Of a stretch of 64,000 nucleotides of DNA, positions 31,667 to 45,500 are shown piece after piece. The position numbers and the translations under genes are program-made. The stretch is taken from assembly GCA_047495785.1 (NCBI GenBank), contig JBLDXI010000064.1:682001-746000 (forward strand), in the 5' to 3' direction. Each line of letters starts with the position of its first letter. Position 1 is the stretch's first letter. The DNA is from Lepidodermella squamata (taxonomy: Eukaryota > Gastrotricha). The notes beneath the pieces are model-generated. The model worked only from the letters and a program-made list of their open reading frames with translations. It made no database searches and was not told the DNA's origin.

Positions 31667-31965
31667 GTGGCCACGAAAATTCAAAAGAAATGATGCGATG
31701 AAATTAGATTAACCTATTCAAATTTGTAATAATGTGTTTAAATATTTTTTCATATTCCTGGCTCTTTTCTGAGTGTCACAAGTGGTCGGAGGACGTTCAA
31801 AAGGTTCTCATAATTAAATAATTAAATAATTAATTCTCATAAGACAAATTCACCCCCATAATTGAATTTTCCACGGGGCAATTTTGGCGCAATCACTTGG
31901 CCATACATGTGCATCGCCTCGGTGTACGGTTTTTTTCCCTGTTTTCACCGGAGGAAAAAATGTTA
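31667..31965 (+). repeat. Segmental duplication, copy 2
   Basis: It matches 28231-28290 and 28858-29055 in order and lacks the middle. GGTGGCCACGAAAATTCAAA starts directly after the LINE tail. Confidence 0.7.
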
Positions 31966-32628
31966 TCTGTACTCAAAGCCTTTCGATTTGTTTCAGATAA
32001 TTTGATTCATTATCTGCGAAAACACGTTCGGGGTTACTGTAAGTAGTGCCGTCGACAACTGCGCCAAGCTCTTTATTCCGCAAAACGTCGTTTTAAATGT
32101 GTATACCACAGTGCTATGCAGATAAGCAGCAATAGGGGATATTGGATTTAAAACATTAAGCATTAAGTGGATGACATGAGACTAAATAACAAAGCACCAT
32201 CCTGTCAGCAAACCAACGTGACGAAATGCGGCAGCTCGCAATCCTGGACAAACTCGATAAATCGCTGTTTTTATAATATTTGGCAAAACTAGACCGTGCA
32301 GGAATGAGGACGAAAGCATTACTCAAGATCAAGATGAATCATCTTACAGCTACAGTTGTCAACTTCAATTTTCTCTTTCGTTTACCTCTAATCGAGCAAG
32401 CCGAAATTTGATGCCCAAACAGTAAATATTTCATTTTTTCCGAAATATAGGACTCGTGTTCGCATGCTTTGTTCGCATGCTTTGTGATTGCTCGAGGCGG
32501 ATATCTGTGCTGTTATTCGAGCACGCATGGGCGGCGGCGGAAGTAACCTGTCGAACGAACTGACAGTTGAAAGCCTCCGATCTGCTGCTGGGATTCAGCA
32601 CTAGACATTATTTTCCGAAAAACATTAG
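31966..32628 (+). other. Upstream region of type III receptor; no gene
   Basis: It contains ACGTGACGAAATGCGG and ATAATATTTGGCAAAA, shared with the orphan flank at 24985-25110. It is a probable promoter region. Nothing else is recognised. Confidence 0.45.
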
Positions 32629-33140
32629 ATGAACGACAGCATTCTTTATCGGGCAGTGGCAGCTCAATCGAAGCTAGCAGCAGCAGCAGCAGTTTTGCTG
32701 CCTGGCGGGGCTTGGATTGCGGCTGATATCGAAGACCGCGGCTTCAATGGCTCGCGGCCGTACTTCATCGGCTATTTCCACGACCTGAGCAGGCCCTCGA
32801 TCGAAGGTCGACTGCCGTATACACTGACCATTGTCATAACAGCTGTCTTAGCGATCGCAGCCACCATCGCTAACTTGGTTGCCTACTACAAACGCGGCGT
32901 CAACAGCAGTTTCATCATGTTGTGCTGCTTGCTCGCTGCTAGCAATATCATTTACGCCCTGAATAGTTGCGTAGGCATGCTGATCCCTTTGCGAACTGGC
33001 TACTGGGAAGCCGGCCCGGTCGCTTGTTCGCTCATGTACTGGATTACGAGTTCGGTCGGGGCTTTTGGCAATTTCGTCTACTTTCTCATCAGCTACGAAC
33101 GCCGTCTCTGCGTCACCTCGGCTAGCATGTATCGATCCAG
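32629..33140 (+). pseudogene. 7TM receptor, type III, exon 1 split by the 23.7-kb insertion
   Basis: The frame encodes an Ala-rich start, the ectodomain GGAWIAADIEDRGFNG, RPYFIGYFHDLSRPSIEGRL, TM1-TM3, RTGYWEA and SYERRLCV. It stops matching its paralogue at 60929 exactly at TATCGATCCAG (33140). The missing 10 nt, CTCGGCTAAA with a GTAAAA donor, are found at 56817-56828 beyond the insertion. 512+10 = 522 nt = 174 codons, phase 0 as in the paralogue. Exons 2 and 3 were not found after 56828, so the gene is broken twice or its distal part has been deleted. Confidence 0.85.
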
Positions 33141-33240
33141 TAAAAAAACCATGCTAGGACATGAATGTGGTTCATTTTGGCAGCTTTGCGCTGAGCATAA
33201 AAGGTTTCACAAAGGTTCCACTCAACTACCCCTTGGAACT

Positions 33241-33264
33241 CCCCTCCTAGCCATCTTGGAGGGG
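33241..33264. repeat. Hairpin near the left (3') end of the 23.7-kb element
   Basis: CCCCTCC and GGAGGGG are separated by 10 nt, 100 bp inside the left boundary. A similar CCCTCCC..GGGAGGG palindrome lies near the other end (56365-56382). Helitrons carry a subterminal 3' hairpin, usually only 10-20 bp from the end, so identity with that signal is uncertain. Confidence 0.55.
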
Positions 33265-33542
33265 AACGTTTTTCGCCCCTCCCCAATGATATTATATTCT
33301 CTTTACAATGACAGCAACCGGAATCGATGTATTGGTGAATCTTTGCACATGCACCTGCCCTCACCTTGATTACCCTCAATATAATGTCATTGGGCAAAAA
33401 CAGTGATTTGCATTTTATTATATCGAAAAAAGCTGAAAACGGTGAGACAGGCTTAAAATGTCATTTGAACCATGAAAACCCGAAATCGGCGAGACTTGTT
33501 ATTCGAATCGCACCTATATTATAGCAATTAAGAACATGAAGA

Positions 33543-36500
33543 TCACAAGATGATGAACAAAAAACATACATCTCGGACATGAGCCAGTGGTGTTTCGTTG
33601 CCACGCCCGTTCGCCAGTTGCGTTACTTTCGCTTCGTTCAGCCGTCCAAAGGTGACAATGGCCAATCTCCGAAGGAAAGCTTGTCTCGCGCTTGTCTCGT
33701 CCACCTGATCGATGACAACTGCACGAACTTGCCATGGCAGAAGATCAGGTCTCAGAGCACGGTGGATGTCCCGCTCAAGTCGCATGCGAGCCTCATCCGA
33801 GGTAAAGCCATAGACTATGGCAAGCAATAGCCACTTGTCACCTCGGGTGAAGTTGGCGCCGTTACCATTATTGTGCTCCCTGAGACGCTCCTCGGCCGAA
33901 CGTTCAGTTTGCCCAATATAGGAAACATACGGGCGCGTTTCCGAAATCAGGTGGTAAACGACGCCCCAGTCAACGATTGGCACGACCGAATTTGTGACGT
34001 AGAAGACCGGGTCGGTGATGCTAACCACAGGCTGCCGGACGGTGAGGATGTCGAGTTGAGCCAATCGAGACATGATGGCGCGATCGTAGGGGTTGTCTTT
34101 TGTCAATATCGAATCGATCGCATTAGCCGTAGCTTGCTGGCTCGATGTGACAAAACCGACACGGTCCAAATTACGACACCGAGACACCATCACCAGCAGT
34201 TGCGCCTTTTCCCACATGCGCTGTGACCTGACGACATCGGACACCTGGATAACTACGCCCTCTTCGACAGTAGTGCCCATAATTCGGTGGACCGTCGTGC
34301 AAAGCTGAAAAAGAATGTGATTTTGAACATGTATATGAAGAGGCGTGAAAAATGTACGTAGTAGCGGAAGGGAAACTGAACTCGGCGGGCGCGTTTAGCA
34401 TCAAGGCCAACGATGATTGGCATCCCAGCATGTCGCGGGACTTGTATGAGAGGCCAAGTAGGATCCACAACAGCCGCAGCTCGCTGGCCCGGCGGAACAA
34501 GCCGAACAGTGACACGAGCCTGCCTATCCTTGATGTTGTCCGGGATAGCGACGACAATGGCAAGCTGACCTTGCGAGAACGTCTGCATGGGTTCGTTTGA
34601 TATGTTGTTGTAGGTCATGCAGAGCAGCTCGCCAACAAACAACGACAGCTTTCGAGGTTCAAGACAAATCTTATCGAGCTTCCTAATGAAATTCTGATTC
34701 GTCGTAGCCATGAAAGGCTGTGAACCCGATTGGAACTCGTCTATCGACTCACAGTCAACAACAGCAACCTGCCGGCGTTTTCTCGCAATGAACTCTTCGA
34801 TAACTTCTTTTTCAGCCGCCCGCGTGGTCACTATCCGAATCAAATTGTCAGGCGCTTCGTCCCAGCTGTTGTAAAAGCGAGCTCTTGCCAAGATCGTTTG
34901 GGACACCTCGTTACGCTGGATGTCATTTAGACTGGGCTGGCGTAAAAGGTCGAGGATGCCTTGAAGTTGAGGATCCTGCGCGGCTCTCACATAGTGCGAT
35001 AGCATCACAACGTCGAACGAAAACATCAGGCTGCTGGATACCCAAAACGGCCGACCCTGAGAAAAATAGAATAAAAAACATTACAAGTTGAAAAAATAAG
35101 CATACTTTGATTGGCTGCAGTTGCGCAAAGTCACCTAAACAGTTAGAATAGAAAACAAGTGTCAGAGAAATTAAAAAAAATAGCCGAAATGAACCTGTTG
35201 CAATGACAAGCTTGCCGCCGAATTTGAGGTCATTTCCCATTGTATATCGAAGTACAGCGTCGAGAAGGGCAAACATCTCCGCTGATACCAAACCGATTTC
35301 TTCAATGAAGAATACGTCTGTCCGGTAGATGAGCTGGGCTTTGACCGGGTCCCTGCCGAGCGCCATAATGCAGTCCTGAGACTCGAGAATAGCGTGCGAG
35401 TAAGTTGATGTGTTGACTCGCATTGGGAACACCAGGTGCAGGTGACGTCCGCCCAGTGAACGCGCTCGCTCCGAAGTCAGCGCCGTGAGACAAACGTTGT
35501 GACCTCTAGCCATTGCATAGAGAACAACTGTTTGAAGGAGATAGGTTTTTCCAGCACCCGGAGGACCGACGAAAACGGAATGATTAAACTTTGCTCGGTG
35601 TTGTTGCAAAAAATCGATTTTGCGTAGAGCGTGAGACAAAGCTTCACGTTGTTGGTCCAGCGAGGCATCAGTTTGACCTGGAAAAAGAGAATTTATCAAC
35701 AATGCAACATAGAATGTTTTAAATATAGAACCTGGCGATCGCTGAAGAACCGGTTGCCATTGAACAGGATTAGCGACACTGGCTTCGACGATATCAGCCA
35801 GCGGAGGGAGATCCAGTTTACCAGTAAGCTGTCCGTGTGTCACCTCGGCCAGGACTTCGCGGTAGAGCCTCTCAGCACTTTCGATCTGTTGAGATGCTCT
35901 GGCCTTCAAAATCACCGAAGAAATGGAGGGATAATCGGAATCCAGGCTTCCGGAAACGAAAAAGAAATCATGCAATATCGCACGAATTTTCTCGATGTAC
36001 ATTCCCAGCTTTTTCGCCGACACAGGCATCCAGGCCAGCTGTTCAAGGATAAGCCGGCGAAAAATGTTTTTCACTTCAGCCTCCAGGTTGGGAAACGTAT
36101 CGTTCGCTTCGTCATAGGTAACAAGGCCGACGTTCGCAAAATTTCGCCGCATGTCGCGAAATGCGATCGCCTGCAGTTCATTCTCCATCGAGCCAAGCGT
36201 CATAATACAATGGTAAAGAAACTTGAAGCGATTGTTCGGTGTGACGTTTGACGGAACGGTGACGGCGGCGACAGAATTAGTCGGCTTTACGTAGCGAGTC
36301 GTCATTTCAACATCACCTCTAGCTAACGCCATGAAAATGGCAAGCAGCGGTGCAACTGCTGGGTGATCTTGATCCTGTTTTAGCAGAAACTCCAAGCCGA
36401 GTTTGATGCTGCATTTGCGAACTTTATAGTGCCGACCGAGTGCGTCTATAAATGGAGATTTGGTTGGGTCTTCCAACAGCTCAGCTTTCTTGTCTGCTGG

Positions 36501-39500
36501 GACGAAAACAAAAACGCGATGAAAGATGTCGACGTTGTAGAAAATCAGCAATTCCGCTGGTCTGATGTTGAATCTTTCTGTTGCACCCGGTACAAGGTTG
36601 GATTCTCTGTACTCGCGAGCCAGCTGACACTGTTCAGGCGTGAATAACCGCCATGATTGAGCAAACTGGTATCGTGTCCTATTAGGATCGAATACAGCTC
36701 CGACGACACCTGTTGAAAAATGGCGAAAAGTCCATTAATAATTGTTTCATAATTGTAGCTAAAAATGAGTTGAAAATGTTTTGGAATAAATGGCGTGAAA
36801 AATTTTAAACGCTGGACCAAGCCATGGAGTTCAAATAAACTAATCTGTTACGTTTCGCCAAGTGAAGAAAGTTTTCTTCGAATGGTAAATGATCGTATTT
36901 ACTCCATTGTTAAATAACGGTGATTAGCTTGTTTTTACTTAAAAGTTTCATCGCGATTTTAAGAGAACTAAAACAATTAAATGCTGTTAACGTGGGTAAT
37001 TTGTGACTCATTCCCACCGTGATCAATTTTCTGTCTTACCGGATAGGATGCCTAGCCTTTATTCAGTGCCTGGGCGAATTTAATCGCGATGGAAAAAAAT
37101 GTGCAAATTTTTCGCGAAGAGTTTTCGTAATTGTTTCCGACCGAATTTGTTTGCTTTCCTGGCTGCTAACGACTTTGAACTCTAGGCTTCTCCGCGTTGG
37201 AAATTTGTCGAAACGCCATTTTTGGTGTTTTTTCATTATTTTTCAAGGTATTACTTGACAAATTTCCCCACACAAATTGCAGTATAATTATTAATTGATA
37301 GCTAAAAAATCGCCCGGGTGTCGCCCATTCTCTTTGCGCATCAAGAAATAATAACCAACGTCGAATCATCAACGGTAAAAATACGAAAAATCATCAAGGA
37401 AGCCTAGTTTCTACTATAAATTTGTTTTGAATTATTATTACTTTTATTATTTACCTGCCTTATACGTAGTAAAAATCACAGATAATATCATAACTTACAA
37501 TTTGTTCAAATTAATCGTGAAATAAGAGCAAATTTGGAGAACGCATTTTTAGCCAATTAATCCTCGAAATTTAATTTGGCTCCGCAATTTGGTTCCACTG
37601 AAATAATTTTACGGCAACTTTTCGTAGGAAAACAGCCAACATTCAATAAACCAGAAGTAAAAAAATTGAAAACTACTGGGCAAATTTCTCACGTGGAAGT
37701 GATGAAGCAAGCGATTTTTTCAAAAAAGTTAAATTTGAATTTGAAGGCGTCGCTAATTTTTAAAAAAAATTCTCAGCAATTAATTATGCCGGGGCGCGAT
37801 TAATAAGCTCAGGAATCCGATCCGGTTTCACGGAAAGTTTCAATGCCTCTCGAAATAAGTTACAAAAAGAAATGAAATATAACAAGGATTTTAGCTTGCT
37901 TTTGCATTTCGTTTTCGTTTTCATTTTCGTTTCTTGAGACTTTTGTGACTCTGTGAGAAGCATTGACATTTTCCGTTAAACCGGATAGAATTCCTGAGCT
38001 TTATCCGTGACTTGGATTTATTGTGGATTTATATATTGTGAAAATTAACCTTGAAAATTAGAGAAGCCATTAAATTATAAATGTCCTGGAAAATCGCTTG
38101 CTTCATCAATGAGTACTCGCGGCTGTTAACGTGAGAAATTTCGAGGATCTATATTTGACCAAAAATGCGTTTTCTAAATTTGCTCTTAATTAACGCAAAA
38201 CTACTGTAATTATAAAAAATTGAAATAAATGGTAGTTAAGGTCTCCGTGATTTTCAGTATGAGGCATGGCCACGGCTTTAAGGACTAAGTACAGTAATAA
38301 AAGAATAAAATAATATGAATAATAATTATAGGTACTACCGGGTGTTCCATTAGTAACGCAAGCAAAGAAAATACACGGAAAAGGGATCAGAAACGGTAAA
38401 ATACGGGGCCTCCTTTTCGCGGAACCAAATTTTAGAAATTTCTAGTAGCCTGAAATCGCTTTTTGGATAGCACTTGGAAGCCAAGATTGGCCACAATAAT
38501 TGTAAACAATTCAGTAATGAATTAGGCGCAAAATTATCTATAATGCGAAGTGTTCAGTTAAAAAATAATGCTTAGCCCAATTTTCATAGAAATATTCAAA
38601 AAATGAATTTTTGCATATTTCGACTTTGGTTCTGCAAAGAAAACAATTTGGTTCCGCTACGGCATATTTGGTTCCGCAATAGCAAATTAGGTTCCGCTCA
38701 CCGTAGATTTGATTCCGCCAAAAGATATTCCGATTTAAATACGAGTCAATTCAAGAAATACAAAGATTTAAATAAATCCCAATAAGTTCCGAAGTTTGAC
38801 TGGGGCATGAATTTTATGGGCATTTTTCTCAGGCAAGAACAACATGATCAGATGAAACTGGAAATAGAAAGCGAACCTGGTTGTAACGTGGAGCGCTGGT
38901 TCTTCGATTTGTATGCCAAACGCAGCTCTGGTGGCTGAGTGTTGGTGTGAATGTACTCCACGTTCGTATAGGTATACGGATAGCCAGATATAAACCAATG
39001 TTGCTCCGTTGCAGCAATCTCCATAACGTTAGTTTGCTTCACCCGCCGAATGTTTTCCTCGAATTTGCGCACACTAGTGATCTTGGTATTCGGCAAAGGG
39101 CCATCAGCGACTGTTGCCTCGACTTGACCAGGAACAGCAGTGCCTTTGAAATGGGGATTGTAACGAACTTCCTTTCCACTCACGTACTTCACGAGATAGC
39201 TGACCAGGAACCGCTCATCACATGCCTGAACATTTGTGGAACTCCTCATTAAGACGGCGAGCAATGGAATGGTGGGCAAGAACTTCTTTCCTGCAATGAG
39301 ATGTCTAATTGGGTAATGATGAACCCCGGCCCTGAGCTTCTCGTGGCACAATTTCCATTCAAATTCGCCATCTTTTCCCGTCGGAACACGTTCGGCTAGT
39401 CCCACGGATTCCAGAGTTTCATACGTCGCGTCGTCATAGATATTTTTCTTCTCTTCATAAAAATACTCCTCGCTTCGTGGATGAGCTCGTACCCGGCACA

Positions 39501-42500
39501 TCATCACCCCATCTTCGCCACGGGGCTTCATACAGCGCTCACCGGCAGCTTCGCAATCGTGGCAAGTAAGAATCTTCAGCGAGGCTTGCATGTCTTCGAA
39601 GTCATCATCGTCCTCGACAAGATCATCTGCCAACAGCATTTCCTTGGTAGAACGGAACTTTTCGGAGAAGAAAAGATCTGGATCCAGGCAAATGAGCTCA
39701 GCGACGTGTGGATCACCTGGTTTTTGAGAGACTGAGACTCCGCCGTGGACGTGGCATTTATTGCCCAACGAACCCTGACTCTGAAATTCAATCCTCGAAA
39801 AATGAGTGTTGACTTTTCCGAGAATTTCTGATGGACTTTTCTCGAGGAAACGTACAACGTGATATATGGTGCGCTGCCAGACCATGTTAATGATGAAAAA
39901 GTTGTTCTCGTAAATCTGCCTATACAAGTCATTGTCAAGGATGAGTGAATCGACTTGCCGCTGCTTCAACGAATAATCGACCTTGAAATTAGTAGCGTCA
40001 TCTGCTGGTATTCGCATTTGAGAGGCTATCTTAAGGCGATTGATGAAAGGCCGGAGACCAGGTGAACCACGTTCATTGGCTGCAAACACAAAAAATTAGC
40101 AGTGACTCAATTGTTAATTTTATTAAGGCATACCGGTAAAGGTATAAAACAATGACCATGGGGCGAGTTTCATAGACGCAGCCAATTCCTTGATTTTACG
40201 AGACGAGTCGAAGTCGTCATATTCGAGCTTGGTTTGCACCGAATCGACTCCGAAACCTCCTTCGTCACTGATAAATTCAAAGCCTCGCCGGAAAAGCAAT
40301 GTGGAGCTGTGATGATTCAGACGTTCGTTGGCAGAAATGTCGAAAGCGAGACTCACTGCGTCCCAAGAATGTGACGTAGCAAGATCGCCATCGGCCAGCC
40401 GAACCCTGTTGTGTGCATCGAGGCTTGCGATTCCTACGAACTGGTTTGAATCTGGAGCGCAGTAAAGGTGATGAGGCAATGCGCCGAGTATAGAACCCTT
40501 GAAGTTTTTATAATAGATAGAAGGAAGGAGATTTGCGTCGGGGTACATCAACGACGCAGCAGGGGCACCGCCAGTTCGAACCATCTGCTGCATCGCGTAG
40601 TGCGACTTCTTAGAGGAGAACTGAGCTAGCTTTCGTTCAAGGATTCGAAAATAAAAGGTCAGCATATATTTGCTAGGAATTCCCGTTCGAGAGGTGCAGA
40701 ATTTGACCATATCAGAGACGGATATGGCTTGATCTGTCGGCTGATCAAGATACACGTCATCTGGCAGGGCTGATCCTTCAACCCAAACAGGATCCTCATG
40801 CTCAGGCTCATCTATTTCAGGCTCACCTCGAAGCCGCCTTTGTTGCTCCAAGGTCATTTCGAGTTCATCTTGCGGTTCAGCTTGCAGTAAAGCCTGGGAG
40901 CAGTTTCGCATAGCATTAGGCACGGAGTTACCGCCATTAGTACACAATTCTTCCGCCTCAGGGATATTCGTAAGTGGCTCCAAGAAAGTAGTTGGTGGCT
41001 CTATTGGTGTCGAACGATCAGTTGGCAGGTTTTTCAGGCAACGCTTGCATATACCAACGGTACATAACCGACCCAGGTGCATTCCTTCAGGGCAACGGAG
41101 CAAAGCAGGCCGTCCACATTGCCGAGGCGGGCCACGTCGGCCAGCTGGAACGTAGGCGCAACATTTCGTAGCCAAGTCCAACGGCACCTCAGTCAAGCCG
41201 TGCCCGTCGTGATGTTGAACGTGAAGTGAACAAACTGCAACTCGCTGACCACCAAGCGCGGATAAAACTGCGTGATGTTGTGCTTTTTCATCGCCGGGTC
41301 GAGTGTAAATAGCGTAAACAACGGCGCCGGAAATGGCTGCGAGGTTGTTAATCTCTTGAACTCGTCCTTTCTGCGTCGTAGACCACCATCCCGAATAGTC
41401 ACCACCCCAGCGCATTAACGTCAAAAGATTATTCGGTAACTTATCTTTTGCTGGAGTTTCAACTAGCAGAAAGACTAATGAATGACTACCGAGCTTGAGC
41501 GGGAATTTATCAGGAATAATGGAATCAGATCCATAAGGTCGACAAAACAGGATGTCCGTCTTGGGTTGAAAATCTTGAAATAGGCGAACTTTTTCGAAGC
41601 GGCTGTTTGGTCGTATCATCGGCAAGGCGAGAACGCTGTTGTCCGCTGAAAATAAATGTGAAGATGCTACAAATAGAACGTAAGTGAAAGAGTTAGCTCC
41701 TAGGTGATTCCTATCAGGGTGATATACAGTGAAACATTGGTTTAGCGTCATGTACTGATTGGACTACTGAAACCTCGGAAACTATATTTGCCTTAAAATT
41801 CAAGATAAAATCGGGAACCAATCGATATTATCTGACTTCTGAATTTTTCAAGTAAACCGAGGGGATAGATTTTTTGCGATAAGTGACTTGTTTTGTCACA
41901 TTTGCTATTTTGCGCAGTTTCTGTTTTAGCGCCTTGCCAAAATTAATTTAACCGAAAATAGATGAAAAGTGGGGTCTGGTGATATTTTGATGTCGATCAG
42001 TACAACAAATAGGTTGATATTTATCAGGGTTGCAGAAAATTGGCTTCAAAGTTGACCAGTGATAATTTCTAATTTGGAAAAATGCGCGCTCAAAATATTT
42101 CAGTTTTCATCACAAGTATTAAAAATCCCTCGCGCAATAAATTCTAATTTCATGTTTTTTGCGCTTTCGACATCTCTAAGGTAATCTGAGGTAAGGAATT
42201 TGTCATACTGTCATATTTGTCATAAATTTCTCTAGTTTAATAAAAATCGTAAAAATCTGTTGAAAGCATTTACAGGCACGAAATAATTATTGACAATAGA
42301 ATCACATTTGATTACAACGGAATAAAATATCCGGCTAATTTATGAACTGATATAATTATTTTACCTCGTCTGCTCTGACTTCTTATCGCTCGCTGATTAG
42401 GTTCATCGGCCACTTGGAGATGTAATCGAAGATTAACAACACTGGCGCCAGACGTCTGAAGTTCATCACCACCAACAGCGGGACATAACTTGTTGAGTAA

Positions 42501-45500
42501 TTCAATCGCCCGGTCAGCAATATCTGGAATAAGGTCACCTGCAGCATTACGCAGTGAAGCGTCCCATAGGTGACGACCAGCGATACCGCAGTCAATTGAT
42601 AGCGGCAAATTTTGGAAAATCTTCGCAGTCATCTGGAACAGCTTAGAAACTGGAAGTTGACCCAAGGAAAATTGAGCAGTTGAAACGTAATTAGACAACG
42701 CGTTTCTATTGACAGCGCGGCAGTTGAGTAACACGTTCAAGACATGCCAGGTTAGAAGACACATCCTCTTATTTTTCGTTTTCGCACCGACAACGCGGAA
42801 AGCAAAAGGTATCATGCCGTATTCATCAGCTTTATGAACAGGGTTCACAATGAGTTCCTTTACAGAAATTTTGTTTTCGGCAAGAGGAGCTTGTTCTTGA
42901 ACCGGGGCAGTAGTCGGACCAGTCGCCTCTTTTCGCAAAATAGCCCACGAGTGATAAACATCCGAACGTTCCATGAAAGTTGAGCCGCCAATGGCTTCCT
43001 GAATTTCCGTCGTAAGGCGACGGTATTTTCCCCGAAAAGCTCGTTCCAGGTGGGAGACTTCTTCAATGCCAAATTTAGCAATCATACAACGCTTGATGTC
43101 AGGCCGTTCTGCCGCTGCCAACATCTGTGGTTCAATATCTTCGACATCAGCAACAACGTTTTCATTAGTGGGCGCGATACTGAAGGTGCTACAACCGTTG
43201 TAACCCCCAACAACAGCATAAACGGGAGTCGAAGAGGTACATTTCCCAATACGAGTTTTTCGAACCAAATTAGGCATGATTTGAACAGGGGCGACAACTT
43301 CAGGCGTCTGACGACATGTCGCGCTGTAAGTTGGGTTTTTCGGGATGTGTAGGAAACGCGACCGAAGCTCATTGCGGGAATGCCTGTCGCAAACCAGGAC
43401 ACAAAGGCCCTTCACCTTGTCGATTGCCATTCCACAATTTACCGACCAGCCGAAGTAATCACTGGTAACATTCGGATAGTCAGAACGGGCTGAAAGGAAC
43501 CAGCGATGATCGGAGTCTCCGATTCGCAGTCGAGTTAGGTGGTTGACGAGATGATTAGCAGGAATTTTCTGACAAAATTCCGGCCACGTCCAGCAACCCA
43601 GAGAGCATTTTACCGGCGGGCAGCACGTACTGTCCAATTCTCGCTTCAACGAACCTACAAACCAAAGAGGAAATAATAAAATCAAATTGTATACTTGAAA
43701 AAGCAATACCTGGGCTTCTGTAGGCTCGAGTCTCGAAACCGTCCAGATAGTCCGAGTGGTCGATAAAATAGGGCTCACCAGAGGTCATGAGATTATTTCC
43801 AGTGGTTTGGATTTCAACTGCCCACATATCACGCAGCCGTTGCGGAATTAAATTCGTGAGCTTGGAGCCATCTTCTCTGAATTTCGGGTCGAAGAATAGG
43901 CTATGAAGAATAGCCGCCCAAGCGTCTTCGAATTGGAGCTTTTTGTTGCAGCTTTTGGCCGATTTAGTCGACTGAACCTCGAGATAGCGTTCGCAAACCT
44001 CACAAAGTAGGGCGTTTTTAACAGTAGACCTCCGCTTTATAGCACCGTAATTTCCACCGCGCACTTCTTCAACACGGACAAATGGGAGAGGGTCTTTGGC
44101 CGTTGCAGTTCGTTTGCAAGAATCACACTGCGGCGCTGTTATAGAGAGAACGAGATTAAGAATTGAAATCTCCAAATGAGAATTTTGCCAACAGCACTTA
44201 TTAACCCAAACTATTTCAATTTGAAAATAGGATAATTTCGTTTGAAAATAGGAAAAACGAGATAAATGCAAATATTATTAGAGCCTAAAAATTCGATAAT
44301 CTGCACAGCTATAGAAATTTGGAATTAATTCGAGTATGAAGTATAGGTATAAGAAATATTGTGAGAAAATCAAATTTCATAATACTGGTTGAATGAAATA
44401 TCGCTCTCGATTTAGGGTGGAGATAGGAATTTTAGCCGCGCCAACTACAGTAGTTTTGCGTTAAGCCGGACTCGATCCGCGCCAGAAGATTTAGTCCGGC
44501 TTAATGAAAGTCCGCTTTATTGTAAGCCGGACTGGTCCGGTTTATAAAAAAAACAGTGCATTTCTTTACAAATTATTCAAGAATATAAGCGCTATTAAGT
44601 AATGCGCTATTTAGGTGTGTAAAAAGTTCTATTATCGCGATGGAATCAAGGTTTTGCCATATATCGACAAATTATTTTTCAATACTGCGATCATTTTTGC
44701 TATCAAAGCCACTCAAAAACAGCGTAAAGAGGGTGTTTCTGCGCTCTAGATGAAAATGATCCTGTAAGCCGGACTTTTTTGAGTTAAATTCACTAAAAAT
44801 CAGTCCGTTATAACGCAAGTCCGCCTTATGACAGTCCGGCTTATTGCAACCATTTGCATGTAAAACGCTAGTCCGCGGCACGAGCCAAGCAAAATGGTCC
44901 GGCTAAGCGCAAGTCCGGCTTATGATCGTCCGGCTTAACGCAAAACTACTGTATTTATTGAAATTTAGAGAAGTTCGACCTCAGGGCTGGAAAAAGTGTC
45001 CTATCACAAGATGTGCTTTCGGGCCAAAATTAGCGGATATTTCCGAGTCTCGATATGCCTGATGAATTACAGGGAACTTCCTAACAGAGAATTCGCTTGA
45101 TACCGAAGTTTAAAAGGTGGCTTGTACTTTTTTCCATTTCCAGAAAAATAAATTGCCGCAAAGGTAATGGTGTTGAGATCTTGGGAAGAATCTTCCACCG
45201 CGCTTTATTTCGCTCGTGCCTGATAAATCGGTGAATTAATATAGTAATTTTTGGACCATATTTTCTTCTTCAGAAAATGTTTCTTTTTCCCCGAAAAATA
45301 TTTTGTTAATCAAAAACCACGACTAGCATCTGTTTCACGGAGTATATTTATAGTGTATTTGTGTTGGCGTAGTAGCCATTAAATTAAAATTTGGCATATA
45401 CCGTACTGCCCGAAATTTTTGCCCTCTATTTTTCAAAAAAAGTCGCAGCCCCGTCTTATATTTGAGACCGCCATCTATTTGAGGTCTGACCTTTATTATT

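Noticed and set aside
33122-33397. Minus-strand ORF of 91 residues as a last exon of the Rep gene
   Set aside because: It overlaps the receptor exon on the other strand and crosses the insertion boundary, so it mixes host and element DNA. The Rep frame already ends at 33543.
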